A stretch of DNA of 64,000 bases from Brevundimonas sp. UBA6550 (lineage in GTDB: Bacteria; Pseudomonadota; Alphaproteobacteria; Caulobacterales; Caulobacteraceae), in assembly GCF_002434505.1 (NCBI RefSeq), contig NZ_DJKE01000003.1, positions 69,776-133,775 on the forward strand. The letters run 5' to 3'. The notes beneath the pieces were generated by a model, which saw nothing but the letters and a program-made list of their open reading frames with translations, was not told the origin of the DNA and ran no database searches. The first letter of the stretch is position 1, and the number at the start of each line of letters is the position of its first letter. Below are positions 37,868 to 46,083 of this stretch, in pieces. The translations under genes were made by a program, and so were the position numbers.

Positions 37868-37969
37868 AAGAAGTAATGCGTTTCGGCGTTCCAGCAGATC
37901 CGACGAAACTAGACCAGTCGGCGCTCAAGCAGCCCGAAGGGCGATAGCGCCTACGAAGACACTAATGCT
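37846..37969. repeat. two imperfect direct repeats in the leuS leader
   Basis: AGCCCGAAGG occurs at 37846-37855 and 37931-37940. Similarity continues for about 35 bases in each copy (GACAGCGCCCAAGAAG versus GATAGCGCCTACGAAG, then TAATGC in both). The copies are offset by 85 bases and each contributes one arm of a hairpin. Origin by local duplication is likely. Confidence 0.7.
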
Positions 37970-37974
37970 GGCGA

Positions 37975-38439
37975 TCAGCCGGCGTTGGACAGGTTCAACT
38001 GGCGCGCCTTGGTCAGGATGGCGTTTTCCAGATCGGCCTCGGTCTGGGCGGCGACCGGGGCGGCGGTCCATTGGCCGTCGGCGCCCTTCACTTCCTTGGT
38101 CACCGTGACGTTCAGCGCGTCGGCGCGCAGACGGGTGTCCAGGATGAAGACGGTCGCCTTGAAGCGCTCGTTCGGCGTCTGGGGGTTGATATACCAGTCG
38201 TAGTTGATGACGCCGCCCCACGGATCGGCGGTCAGCAGCGGCATGAAGCTGAGGGTGTCGAGCGAGGCGCGCCACAGATAGGCGTTCACCCCGATGCCCT
38301 GCTGGGCGTTCGTCTTGGGCGCGGACTTCTTGCCCCCGACGAAAGGCACGCTCGAGCAGGCCGAAAGCGACGCGCCCAGGGCCACGCCAGACACCAGCAC
38401 GACCGCGACGTTGCGAACCAGGGCCTTGTTGAGGCTCAT
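37975..38439 (-). CDS. DUF3576 family lipoprotein
   Basis: A 154-residue envelope protein. The signal peptide ends in lipobox LSAC (MSLNKALVRN... SLSACSSVP), so it should be lipid-anchored. The DUF3576 hallmark GIGVNAYLWRASLDTLSFMP is followed by ADPWGGVINYDWYINP and TVFILDTRLRADALNVTV. The family is conserved in alphaproteobacteria without a known role; proximity to leuS and lptE is common. The ATG at 38439 is chosen because it begins the signal peptide; an upstream in-frame start at 38487 would place charged residues before it. Confidence 0.9.
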   Translation of the reverse strand: MSLNKALVRNVAVVLVSGVALGASLSACSSVPFVGGKKSAPKTNAQQGIGVNAYLWRASLDTLSFMPLLTADPWGGVINYDWYINPQTPNERFKATVFILDTRLRADALNVTVTKEVKGADGQWTAAPVAAQTEADLENAILTKARQLNLSNAG

Positions 38440-38805
38440 CAAGAGAAGTCTCCGTAAACTCAGGGACGTGGGAGCCCTCGCTCGCACGCGCGCACGACGC
38501 GATGAAACGCCGACTGCACGGCTCTATAACACGGTGAAAAGGGGCGATGACAAGGCGAAGTCGCAGCGGACGATCACCGGCGCCCCGCCCCTTTGCGACA
38601 AAGCCGCGTCATTCGACCCGAACCGGCCCAAATCCCGTGACGCTTGAGCCACATGCGCCGACAACAATGACGGGGAACCTTGTTATCGAGCGGTCATTCC
38701 GTTGACCGGGCCGGCGCCCGGTGTCTAATCGCCGCGCTCACGACCATATAAGGTCGGTCCGGGGGTTGAAACGTCGCCATTCGGCGGGGTTCGAAGGGTT
38801 TGGTT
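38440..38805. other. 366-base gene-free region between DUF3576 and NtrZ-like genes
   Basis: No credible gene is seen. It must hold divergent promoters for the flanking genes. The stretch at 38574-38620 is rich in GCCCC blocks, including GGCGCCCCGCCCC. A GGAAC at 38674-38678 and a CGTT at 38700-38703 resemble EcfG promoter boxes, but they are 21 bases apart, too far for confidence. Confidence 0.5.
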
Positions 38806-39189
38806 ATGCGGTTCGGTGGTTTCCTGGCTGTGATGATGGCGACGACGGCGTTTGCCGCGTCGACGTCGGCGCTCGCCCAGAGCGCGTCCAGCACGGTCTC
38901 GCTGTCGGAAGCCCAGGCCGCCCAGCGCAATACGCCCGCGCCGCAGCGTCGCGGCCTTCGTCTGAACGACCGTGGCCGCTGGGGTCTGGACTTCAACCTG
39001 AACCAGCCCGTCGGCCGCGAGACCGACTGGGGCGATGTCGAGGCGGGCGCCTACTATCGTCTGAACGACCGTCTGCGCGTCGGCGCCGCCGCCGCCGTGG
39101 CCACGCCCGAGGCCGATCCGGCCCGCGCGCCGGAAACCAACGGCCGCGCCCAGCCGCGCGTGCGTCTGGAAACCATCTTCAAGTTCTGA
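38806..39189 (+). CDS. NtrZ-like periplasmic regulatory protein
   Basis: A 127-residue exported protein with a signal peptide (FGGFLAVMMATTAFAASTSALAQ). The mature part, RGLRLNDRGRWGLDFNLNQP and DWGDVEAGAYYRLNDRLRVG, recalls the Caulobacterales NtrZ family. NtrZ is a periplasmic inhibitor of the histidine kinase NtrY. The beta-rich pattern ending in ETIFKF also resembles a porin fragment. ATG 38806 is preferred because GAAGGG precedes it. The assignment is from memory of the family pattern; the ntrYX genes are not in this window. Confidence 0.65.
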   Translation: MRFGGFLAVMMATTAFAASTSALAQSASSTVSLSEAQAAQRNTPAPQRRGLRLNDRGRWGLDFNLNQPVGRETDWGDVEAGAYYRLNDRLRVGAAAAVATPEADPARAPETNGRAQPRVRLETIFKF

Positions 39190-39838
39190 GCTTCGGCGGC
39201 TCGCCGAAGGCCGCCTGAATCGCATCGACGCCCGCCAGGCCGCAGGCGCCGATGATCCGGCTGGCGTTGACCGCGTCGATTCCCCCCAGCGCATAGACCG
39301 GCAGGGCGGCCCGCGCCGCTCGCACGTTGAAATCCTCTGTGCCCAGAGGCGGTTTCGTCGCCGATGCTCCGCCGGCGGCAAAGAGCGGCGACAGGATCAG
39401 GGCGTCCAACCCCTCCGTCGTCGTCGCCCCGCCATGCCAGGCGGCGGTCAGCAGCCAGTCGGGCCGGGCCGCGCGCATCGCCGGCGCGCGGCTCGTCGCT
39501 CGTTCAGGCAGATGTAGACCGTCCGCCGACACGGTGTGGGCCAGATCGGCATCCAGCCCGATCAGAAGCCGGACCCCGACCTTGGCCGTCGCCTCGCGAA
39601 GCTTCCGTCCGGTCTCGACCGCATCCGGCGCCCCGAAGGCGCGATAGATTACGGCCGAACCGGCGGGCAGCCGGGCCGCCGTCTCCCACGGCCGGGGCGT
39701 GCGGTCGGGATCGGTGAAGAACAGCAGGGGCGGCAGGGCGGCGGCGTGTGGGCTGACAGCGACGGCGGCGCGGTTTAGAGCGGTCGCGACATCCCAGAGC
39801 GTTCGCGCATCGTCGCTGTAACCGGCCGGCAGGATCAT
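39179..39838 (-). CDS. thiamine-phosphate-synthase-like (ThiE/TenI fold) protein
   Basis: A 219-residue TIM-barrel protein. The segments LPPLLFFTDPDRT, GSAVIYRAFG, DGLHLPE, LILSPLFAAGG and VYALGGIDAVNA match the ThiE/TenI superfamily, in which ThiE joins the thiazole and pyrimidine parts of thiamine and TenI isomerises thiazole. No other thiamine genes are nearby, so which activity applies is open. Its ATG at 39838 overlaps head to head with the yggS ATG at 39837. Its stop runs 11 bases into the 3' end of the NtrZ-like gene. Confidence 0.82.
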   Translation of the reverse strand: MILPAGYSDDARTLWDVATALNRAAVAVSPHAAALPPLLFFTDPDRTPRPWETAARLPAGSAVIYRAFGAPDAVETGRKLREATAKVGVRLLIGLDADLAHTVSADGLHLPERATSRAPAMRAARPDWLLTAAWHGGATTTEGLDALILSPLFAAGGASATKPPLGTEDFNVRAARAALPVYALGGIDAVNASRIIGACGLAGVDAIQAAFGEPPKLRT

Positions 39839-40535
39839 GACCCCTTCTTCCCCCGCTTCCGCCCCGCCGTCCATCGCCGAACGGGTCGCCGAGGTCCGCG
39901 CGCGGATCGACGCCGCCTGCCGGACGGCCGGGCGCGATCCCGCCGGCGTCGTCCTGACCGCCGTATCCAAGACGCAGGCGCCCGAGGCCATCGACGCCAT
40001 ATTGGCGACCGGCCAGCGCGTATTCGGCGAGAACCGCGTTCAGGAGGCGCAAGGCCGCTGGACCGAGCGGATCGCCGATCTGCCGGGCCTGGAGCTGCGG
40101 CTGATCGGGCCGCTGCAGACCAACAAGGCCGAGGACGCGGTCGCCCTGTTCGACGTCATCGAAACCCTGGACCGCGAGAAACTGGCCCGCGCCCTGGCCG
40201 AGGCGGCGCACAAACGCGGCCGATCGCCGCGCATACTGGTCCAGGTCAACACCGGCGCCGAGCCCCAGAAGGCGGGCGTTCCGCCCCAGGCGGCTGACGC
40301 CCTGATCGCCTCGGCGCGGGATGTCTATGGGCTGACGGTCGAGGGCCTGATGTGCATTCCTCCGGCGGATCAGGACCCGCAGCCGCATTTCGCGATGCTG
40401 CGCGCCCTGGCCGAACGCAACGATCTGTCGGTTCTGTCGATGGGGATGAGCGGCGATTACGAGGCCGCCATTCGCTGCGGCGCAACCCATGTGCGGGTGG
40501 GCACGGCGCTGTTCGGGGAACGAAATCGGCCCTAA
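39837..40535 (+). CDS. YggS family PLP homeostasis protein
   Basis: A 232-residue PLP-binding protein (PLPBP/YggS) of the alanine-racemase-like barrel fold, involved in vitamin B6 homeostasis. The PLP lysine is in TAVSKTQAPE (K45). GENRVQEAQGRW, the HLIGPLQTNKAE-equivalent LIGPLQTNKAEDAV, VNTGAEPQKAG and SMGMSGDYEAAIRCGATHVRVG are intact. The start overlaps the divergent ThiE-like gene, so its control sequences lie inside that gene. Confidence 0.93.
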   Translation: MTPSSPASAPPSIAERVAEVRARIDAACRTAGRDPAGVVLTAVSKTQAPEAIDAILATGQRVFGENRVQEAQGRWTERIADLPGLELRLIGPLQTNKAEDAVALFDVIETLDREKLARALAEAAHKRGRSPRILVQVNTGAEPQKAGVPPQAADALIASARDVYGLTVEGLMCIPPADQDPQPHFAMLRALAERNDLSVLSMGMSGDYEAAIRCGATHVRVGTALFGERNRP

Positions 40536-40617
40536 AGGGCCTCTAGCCCGTAACCCGATGTGAATATTCGCACCCCAAGCCTTGGCGCGGGGGCCAAGCC
40601 TCGCCATTGTCACTCCT

Positions 40618-41304
40618 ATGCCTACGCCCAAGACCATCCTGATCATCGACGACGACGACGACCTGCGCGAGGCCTTGGCCGAGCAGTTGAATCTGCACGA
40701 GGAGTTTCGCACCCAGCAGGCCGCGACCGCCACGGACGGGGTGCGGATGGGACGCGAGATCCGCGCCGACCTTATCCTTCTGGACGTCGACCTGCCCGAC
40801 ATGGACGGGCGCGAGGCCTGCCGCCTGCTGCGCAAGGACGGGGTGTCCACGCCCGTCATTATGCTGACGGCCCAATCGGCGGACGCGGACGCCATCCTGG
40901 GGCTGGACGCGGGGGCCAACGACTATGTGACCAAGCCCTTCCGGTTCGCGGTGCTGCTGGCGCGCATCCGCGCCCATCTGCGCAGCCATGAACAGTCCGA
41001 GGACGCGGTCTTCACCATCGGCCCCTACGAGTTCCGGCCCGCCGCCAAGGTTCTGATGGACGCCAAGGGCAAGAAGGTGCGGTTGACCGAGAAGGAAACC
41101 AACATCCTGAAATACCTCTATCGCGCCGGGGCCAAGCCGGTGTCGCGCGAGGAGTTGCTGACCGAGGTCTGGGGCTATAACGCCGGGGTCACGACCCACA
41201 CGCTGGAAACCCACATCTATCGCCTGCGCCAGAAGATCGAGCCGGAGCCGGGCCACGCCCGCCTGCTGCTGACCGATGCGGGCGGATACCGGCTGCAGCC
41301 CTGA
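40618..41304 (+). CDS. cenR: OmpR-type response regulator, CenR-like
   Basis: A 228-residue regulator. The receiver domain has the acidic pocket DDDDD (11-15), phosphoacceptor D56 (LLDVDLPDMDG) and K106 (YVTKPF). The C-terminal winged helix has LTEKETNILKYLYRAG and THTLETHIYRLRQKIEPEP. In Caulobacter the essential cell-envelope regulator CenR is encoded close to the origin-proximal leuS/parAB region, and the neighbourhood and domain type agree. The partner kinase CenK is not in the window. ATG 40618 is preferred over an in-frame TTG at 40582. Confidence 0.78.
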   Translation: MPTPKTILIIDDDDDLREALAEQLNLHEEFRTQQAATATDGVRMGREIRADLILLDVDLPDMDGREACRLLRKDGVSTPVIMLTAQSADADAILGLDAGANDYVTKPFRFAVLLARIRAHLRSHEQSEDAVFTIGPYEFRPAAKVLMDAKGKKVRLTEKETNILKYLYRAGAKPVSREELLTEVWGYNAGVTTHTLETHIYRLRQKIEPEPGHARLLLTDAGGYRLQP

Positions 41305-41307
41305 AGC

Positions 41308-41906
41308 TCAGTCGGTCGCCTTCGGGCGGAGGGTGAACAGCGGCAGGAAGACGTGGACCAGCGGGCCGATGGTCACGGCGTAGAGCACTGTGCCCAGGCC
41401 GACCGAGCCGCCCAGCAGCCAGCCGACCGCGATGACGCTCAGTTCGATGGCGGTCCGCACCCATTTCACCGGCCAGCCGGTGCGGGCCACGATGCCGGTC
41501 ATCAGGCCGTCGCGGGGGCCGGGACCTAGGCCAGCGCCGATATAGGCTCCGCTCGCCACCCCGTTCAGCACGATGCCGGCGATCAACAGGCCGGCGCGCA
41601 GCGACAGATCCAGGTCGGTCGGAATCCAGTCCAGTCCGACATTGGCGACGGTTCCGATGACCAGCACATTGGCGAGCGTGCCGACGCCGGGTTTCTGGCG
41701 CAGCGGAATCCACAGCAGCAAAACGGCCAGACCGATCAGATTGACCACCAGGCCGAAGCTGATCCCGCCGGCTGCGCGAACCGCTCGAACACGCCCTGGT
41801 TCAACACGTCCCAGGGGTCCAGCCCCAGGTCGGCGCGCACGATCAGGGCGATGGACAGCCCGTAGAGAACGAGGCCGGAAAAGAGTTGGATAAGGCGGCG
41901 TGTCAT
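41308..41906 (-). pseudogene. YczE/YitT-type membrane protein, frameshifted
   Basis: The first part, from ATG 41906, encodes MTRRLIQLFSGLVLYGLSIA and RADLGLDPWDVLNQGVFERFAQ. The rest is in another frame: AGGISFGLVVNLIGLAVLLL onward to the end at 41308, with several further membrane segments. The two halves join only if one base is missing near 41775-41785, where the sequence GCGCAGCCGGCGGG would need an extra G. Together they make a normal protein of about 200 residues of the YczE family (COG2364). It is divergent from a MocR regulator, as in known yczR-yczE pairs. The break may be a real mutation or an assembly error. Confidence 0.8.
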
Positions 41907-41923
41907 GACCAGATCCATGTCCT

Positions 41924-41952
41924 AAACTGGCTTTTGAAAAAAGGTCCAGTTG
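41924..41952. promoter_or_regulatory. putative MocR (YczR) operator
   Basis: AACTGG at 41925-41930 and CCAGTT at 41946-41951 form an inverted pair 15 bases apart, in the 61-base gap between divergent yczE and the MocR gene. MocR-type regulators usually bind such paired sites next to their target. The role is inferred from position and symmetry. Confidence 0.55.
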
Positions 41953-41967
41953 TGGCATTCTGGCGTG

Positions 41968-43422
41968 ATGTTCCCTCGCGCCATCGGCACCGTCTCTCTG
42001 ACCCGCCACCTCGGCGAATGGCGTATGCCGGGCGGCGGCGCAGCCTATCGTCAGCTGGCCGGCGCGGTTCGTCTGCTGATTCTGGACGGTCGATTGCCGC
42101 TGGCGGCGCGTTTGCCGGGGGAACGCGAACTGGCCCAGGCGCTGGGGCTGAGCCGGACCACCGTTTCGGCCGCCTATGGCCGGTTGAGAGATGACGGCCT
42201 TCTGACGGGCGGCCAGGGCGAGGCGGCGCGCACCAGCCTGCCCAGCGGAGCGAGGCCGGGCCGAGCGCCGATTGAGCAGAGCGGCGCCGAGGCGGGCCTG
42301 ATCGACCTGACCTCGGCGGTGCTGCCGGCCGACCCCAATGTCCATGCCGCCTATGTGCGCGCGCTGGAGCGATTGCCGGCGAACCTGCCCGGCCACGGCT
42401 ATGAGACCACGGGGTTGGAGGTCTTGCGCGAGGCGGTGGCGGCCGGCTATCGGCGGCGCGGCCTTGCGACCTCGCCGGGCCAGATTCTGATCACCCACGG
42501 CGCCCACAACGGCCTGGTGCATATGCTTCGGCTGACGACGAGGCCAGGTGCGTCGGTGGTGTTCGATCATCCCACCTATCCGCAGGCCATCGACGCCATC
42601 CTGGCGGCCGGGGCGCGGCCCGTTCCGGTGGCGCTGCCGGATGGGGAAGGGGAGACGGGCTGGGACGTGGAGGGCCTGGTCGAGGCCTGTCGCGGCAGCC
42701 AGGCGGCGATGGCCTATCTGGTGCTGGACCACAATAATCCCACCGGGCGGATGATGCGGGCGGCGGATCGCGCGCGTCTGTTGGCGGGACTGAGGGGGAC
42801 GGAGACCCTTCTGGTGCTGGACGAAACCCTGGTCGAGCTGACGCTGAGCGGCCCGCCCGCACTCACCGCCTCCGCCGTCGATGCGCCCCGGGTGGTGCGG
42901 CTGGGCTCCCTGTCCAAGAGCGTGTGGGGCGGCCTGCGCATCGGCTGGATCCGGGCCGATCGCGCCGTGATCCAGCGCCTCGCCCAAAGCCGCGCGAGCA
43001 TAGACCTGGGAACGCCGATCCTGGAACAGCTGGCGGCGGTGGAGCTGTTGAACGACGCGGGGGCGGCCCTGGCGGTGCGCCGGCCGCTGTTGCGCGCGCG
43101 ACGGGATCACCTGCACGCACGGCTGGCGGAACATCTGCCGGAATGGGTCTGTCCGACGCCCGCCGGGGGATTGTCGTTCTGGGCGCGTTTGCCCGCGCCG
43201 ATCAGTTCCGCCGTCACGATCCAGGCCGAGGCGGAGGGTCTGCGTCTCGCCGCCGGGCCGCGTTTCGGCGTCGACGGGGCTTTCGAACGCCGCCTGCGCC
43301 TGCCCTACACCCTGCCCGAGGCTGAACTGGACGAGGCGGTGGCCCGCCTGGCGCGGGCGGCGAGGGCGGTGGACAGGGGCGGCGGCTTCGCGAGGCGGAC
43401 CAGGCCGGTCGCCGTCTTCTAA
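41968..43422 (+). CDS. MocR-type PLP-dependent regulator (YczR-like)
   Basis: A 484-residue fusion of a GntR-type winged helix with an aminotransferase-like domain. The N-terminal HTH includes YRQLAGAVRLLILDGRLP and PGERELAQALGLSRTTVSAAY. A linker of about 35 residues follows, then the fold-type I domain with the PLP lysine in SLSKSVWGGLRIGW (K317). The DHNNPTGRMM and VLDETLVELTL motifs are intact. YczR members of this family control a divergent yczE gene, and the same pairing is seen here. The in-frame TTG at 41950 is less likely as a start than ATG 41968. Confidence 0.88.
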   Translation: MFPRAIGTVSLTRHLGEWRMPGGGAAYRQLAGAVRLLILDGRLPLAARLPGERELAQALGLSRTTVSAAYGRLRDDGLLTGGQGEAARTSLPSGARPGRAPIEQSGAEAGLIDLTSAVLPADPNVHAAYVRALERLPANLPGHGYETTGLEVLREAVAAGYRRRGLATSPGQILITHGAHNGLVHMLRLTTRPGASVVFDHPTYPQAIDAILAAGARPVPVALPDGEGETGWDVEGLVEACRGSQAAMAYLVLDHNNPTGRMMRAADRARLLAGLRGTETLLVLDETLVELTLSGPPALTASAVDAPRVVRLGSLSKSVWGGLRIGWIRADRAVIQRLAQSRASIDLGTPILEQLAAVELLNDAGAALAVRRPLLRARRDHLHARLAEHLPEWVCPTPAGGLSFWARLPAPISSAVTIQAEAEGLRLAAGPRFGVDGAFERRLRLPYTLPEAELDEAVARLARAARAVDRGGGFARRTRPVAVF

Positions 43423-43425
43423 GGA

Positions 43426-44223
43426 TCAGATGTCCAGATCGACGGTCACGGGGGCGTGGTCGCTGGGGCGTTCCCATTCGCGCACGTCGTCGTGGATGCG
43501 GGCGGTGTCCTTGACCACCGCCGGCGTCAGGCCGGGCGAGGTCCAGATGTGGTCCAGACGCAGGCCCCGGTTGGACTTGCGGAAGTCGGCGGCGCGGTAG
43601 CTCCACCAACTGGCCAGCTTCTGCGGCTCGGGGAATCGGTCGCGCAGCACGTCGGCGAATCCGCCCGTGGCCTGAAGCCGGTTCAGCGTCTCGACCTCGA
43701 TGGGGGTGTGGCTGACGATCTTGGACATGTAGCGGTGGTTCCACACGTCGCCTTCGCCCGGCGCGATGTTGAAGTCGCCGGCCATGACCAGAGGGCGGGC
43801 CTTGTCCTGGCGCGCCACGATCTCGGTCAGCTGTTCGTAGAAGTCCATCTTGTGATCGAACTTGGGATTCAGCGCCCGGTCGGGAACGTCGCCGCCCGCC
43901 GGGATATAGAAGTTCTGCACGTCGATCCCGACGACGCTGGCAGAGACGCAGCGCGCGTGGCCCAGCTTGCAGACCTGGAAGGTGTCGCTGTCCTCAAGCG
44001 GCAGGCGGCTGGCGATGGCCACGCCGTGCCAGCCCTTCTGGCCCGCCACGCGCAGGTGGGGCAGGCCCATCTCCTCGAAGGCGGCGCGGGGAAACTGGTC
44101 CGTGGTGCATTTGATCTCCTGCAGCATCAGGACATCGGGCGCGCGTTCGGCGACGAACCGGGCGACCTGGTCGATGCGCAGGCGGACGGAGTTGATGTTC
44201 CAGGTGGCGAGGCGAAGGGTCAT
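43426..44223 (-). CDS. xthA: exodeoxyribonuclease III
   Basis: A 265-residue AP endonuclease/3'-5' exonuclease for base-excision repair. The N terminus LRLATWNINSVRLR and the metal-binding E36 in LMLQEIKCT are intact. VIAGDFN appears as VMAGDFNIAPGEGDVWN, and the C-terminal SDHAPVTVDLDI carries the catalytic Asp-His. The bacterial XthA block SWWSYRAADFRKSNRGLRLDH is complete. It stands alone, tail to tail with the MocR gene (3 bases between stops). Confidence 0.95.
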   Translation of the reverse strand: MTLRLATWNINSVRLRIDQVARFVAERAPDVLMLQEIKCTTDQFPRAAFEEMGLPHLRVAGQKGWHGVAIASRLPLEDSDTFQVCKLGHARCVSASVVGIDVQNFYIPAGGDVPDRALNPKFDHKMDFYEQLTEIVARQDKARPLVMAGDFNIAPGEGDVWNHRYMSKIVSHTPIEVETLNRLQATGGFADVLRDRFPEPQKLASWWSYRAADFRKSNRGLRLDHIWTSPGLTPAVVKDTARIHDDVREWERPSDHAPVTVDLDI

Positions 44224-44249
44224 GCCCTCGTCTAGCAGGCGCGGAGCGT

Positions 44250-44279
44250 AAAAAAAGCCCGGCCGCGACGGGCCGGGCT
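44250..44279 (-). terminator. intrinsic terminator
   Basis: Perfect 9-base arms AGCCCGGCC (44256-44264) and GGCCGGGCT (44271-44279) with a 6-base loop. On the minus strand the stem is followed by a run of seven T, so it terminates leftward transcripts coming from the gene at 44442-44957 before xthA. Confidence 0.88.
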
Positions 44280-44441
44280 ATGGGAGGTTCGTCTCTCTCG
44301 CCGCCGGGGAGGGGGATATCTTCCGTGGCGGTAGAACGGCCGCCGCCGTTCATGTGCTCAAAGTGTCACTGTCGAATATAAAAGTCAAACTGTCATAATG
44401 TCCGCTTGCGCGTGTTCATTATGAAACAGTCCGGCGGCGGA

Positions 44442-44957
44442 TCAGTTTGGGAGCGCAGACGCCGTGGGCGCCGTGGCCCATTCGCCGCGCCATTCGTAAC
44501 TCAGGGTGACGCAGTGGCGATAGGCGCCGTCCGACCAGCGGCCGACCGCCTGCATCGTCAGGGGGCGGGGCGCGCGAACCCGGCTCATGATCAGCCAGAC
44601 CTCCTCGGCGCCGGGGCACAGGGCGCGCGACAGGCCGCGACCGTCGCCGTCCTGATCCACGGCGTAGATGTCGTTCTCCGACGCGCCCTGGGGCAGGGCG
44701 CGCCGCGCCGCGTCGGGGCCGCCCCGCGAGAAACCGGCCGTGCCGCGCGCGGTGGTGGAGAACAGACGCTCCACCTGAACTGCCCCGAACAGACCGCGCC
44801 GCACCTCAAGCGTGACGCCCTTGGTCAGGGCCTGGGTGATGCGATCCGAGGCGTTGTAGGACAGAAAGCGGGTGTCCGCCTGGGCCGGCGACGTCGCCAG
44901 CGCGAGGGCGGCGAGACCGACCGGAAGGCCGAGCAATCGGGGGTTCAGGCGACGCAT
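44442..44957 (-). CDS. exported protein of unknown function
   Basis: A 171-residue protein with a clear signal peptide (LLGLPVGLAALALATSPAQA, cleavage near residue 27). The mature part has two cysteines (RALCPGAEE and YRHCVTLSYEW) that could form a disulfide, and the sequence DQDGDGRGL resembles a calcium-binding loop only superficially. I do not recognise a family. It lies alone between xthA and the oxidoreductase gene and has its own terminator. Confidence 0.72.
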   Translation of the reverse strand: MRRLNPRLLGLPVGLAALALATSPAQADTRFLSYNASDRITQALTKGVTLEVRRGLFGAVQVERLFSTTARGTAGFSRGGPDAARRALPQGASENDIYAVDQDGDGRGLSRALCPGAEEVWLIMSRVRAPRPLTMQAVGRWSDGAYRHCVTLSYEWRGEWATAPTASALPN

Positions 44958-44994
44958 GTTCCCTCTTCCTCAGATTTTGCGGCGATAAAGGGGC

Positions 44995-45930
44995 TCAGGC
45001 TTCGCCCAGGCAGCGCAGGGCGACCTCCAGGTTTCTCAGGCCGTCCTCGCCGGTCACCGCCGCCGTCTCGCCGGTTGTGATGGCGCGGGCGAAGGCTTCC
45101 AGCTCTTTCTTCAGAGGTTCGGCGGGCCAGGAGTTCAGCATCCGCGTGGAATAGGAGCCGTCGGGCTGCTGGCCGAAATATTCCGTGACCTGACGGGTGA
45201 TCAGGTCGGCGACGATGAACTTGGTCTTGGTGGCGACCTGAAGCGTACGGGTCTTGTAAGGCGTGACCCAGTTGGTGGTGATGTGGGCGATAACCCCGTT
45301 GTCCAGGCGGAACTGCAGCAGGGCCGTGTCCTCGCGGTCGGCGCGGGTGCGGGCCAGTTGCGGCTGGACCTCGGTGATCTCGGCGCCCGTCAGGTGGCGA
45401 ATGATGTCGATGTCGTGGACCGCCAGGTCGATCACCACCCCGACCTCGCCCATGCGCGGCGGGAAGGGGCCGACGCGGGTGATCTGGATGGAGATGATCT
45501 CGTCGTCGGCAAGGGCGCGTTTGACCGCCTCCACCGCCGGATTGAACCGCTCGACCTGACCGACCATCAGGACGCGGTCGTTGGCCTTGGCCGCGTCGAT
45601 CATGCGCTGGGCGTCCGCGACGGTGGCGGCGATCGGCTTTTCCACCAGGACGTGGACGCCTTTTTCCAGCAGGGCCACCCCGACCTCGGCATGGAAACGG
45701 TTGGGCGTGGCGACGACGGCGGCGTCCAGACCGGCCTCGACAAAGGCCTGGGCCGTCGTGACCGGCGATGCGCCATAGGCGGCCGCGACGCCTTCCGCCG
45801 TCACGGCGTCCGGGTCGAAGATGGTCGTCAGCTCGAACTCGCGCATTTCTGCGGCGACGCGCGCATGGTTGCGGCCCATGACGCCGGCGCCGGCGACGCC
45901 GATCTTGAGGGGGGCGGTGGAGGTGTTCAT
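44995..45930 (-). CDS. Gfo/Idh/MocA family sugar dehydrogenase (WbpB/WlbA-like)
   Basis: A 311-residue NAD-dependent oxidoreductase. The Rossmann motif is GVAGAGVMGRNHA (11-23) and the family EKP motif is at 97-99 (VEKPIA). The conserved GVVIDLAVHDIDIIRHL segment supplies the catalytic His/Asp region. With the WbpE-like aminotransferase next to it, the likely substrate is a UDP-N-acetylhexosaminuronate oxidised at C3 before amination. That assignment is inferred from the pairing. ATG 45930 is chosen over 45963, since MNTSTAPLKIGVAG gives a normal N terminus. Confidence 0.88.
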   Translation of the reverse strand: MNTSTAPLKIGVAGAGVMGRNHARVAAEMREFELTTIFDPDAVTAEGVAAAYGASPVTTAQAFVEAGLDAAVVATPNRFHAEVGVALLEKGVHVLVEKPIAATVADAQRMIDAAKANDRVLMVGQVERFNPAVEAVKRALADDEIISIQITRVGPFPPRMGEVGVVIDLAVHDIDIIRHLTGAEITEVQPQLARTRADREDTALLQFRLDNGVIAHITTNWVTPYKTRTLQVATKTKFIVADLITRQVTEYFGQQPDGSYSTRMLNSWPAEPLKKELEAFARAITTGETAAVTGEDGLRNLEVALRCLGEA

Positions 45931-45944
45931 GGAGGCGACCCTTG

Positions 45945-46069
45945 TTTTCCCTCGGTCCGTCATCCTCGCCTAGTGGCCAGGATCCATACGCTCGGCGTGT
46001 GCGGTGCGACGGGTCGAAGGTCTGAGTTTATGAATCCTAGGCACAAGACCTAGGATGACGAAGGGAAAA
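45945..46069. repeat. intergenic inverted repeat with GTCATCCT/AGGATGAC ends
   Basis: Outer arms TTTTCCCT...CGTCATCCT (45945-45966) and AGGATGACG...AGGGAAAA (46052-46069) are complementary with a few extra bases on the left. Inside the right part a perfect hairpin ATCCTAGG-N7-CCTAGGAT occupies 46034-46056. It fills the gap between the dehydrogenase and aminotransferase genes. It resembles the dispersed GTCATCCT-type palindromes of alphaproteobacterial intergenic regions and is a different family from the element at 19005. Confidence 0.75.
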
Positions 46070-46083
46070 GAAGCGGCGAGCCG

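Noticed and set aside
38674..38703. GGAAC and CGTT boxes as an EcfG (general stress) promoter
   Set aside because: The spacing of 21 bases is longer than the accepted spacing for this promoter type.
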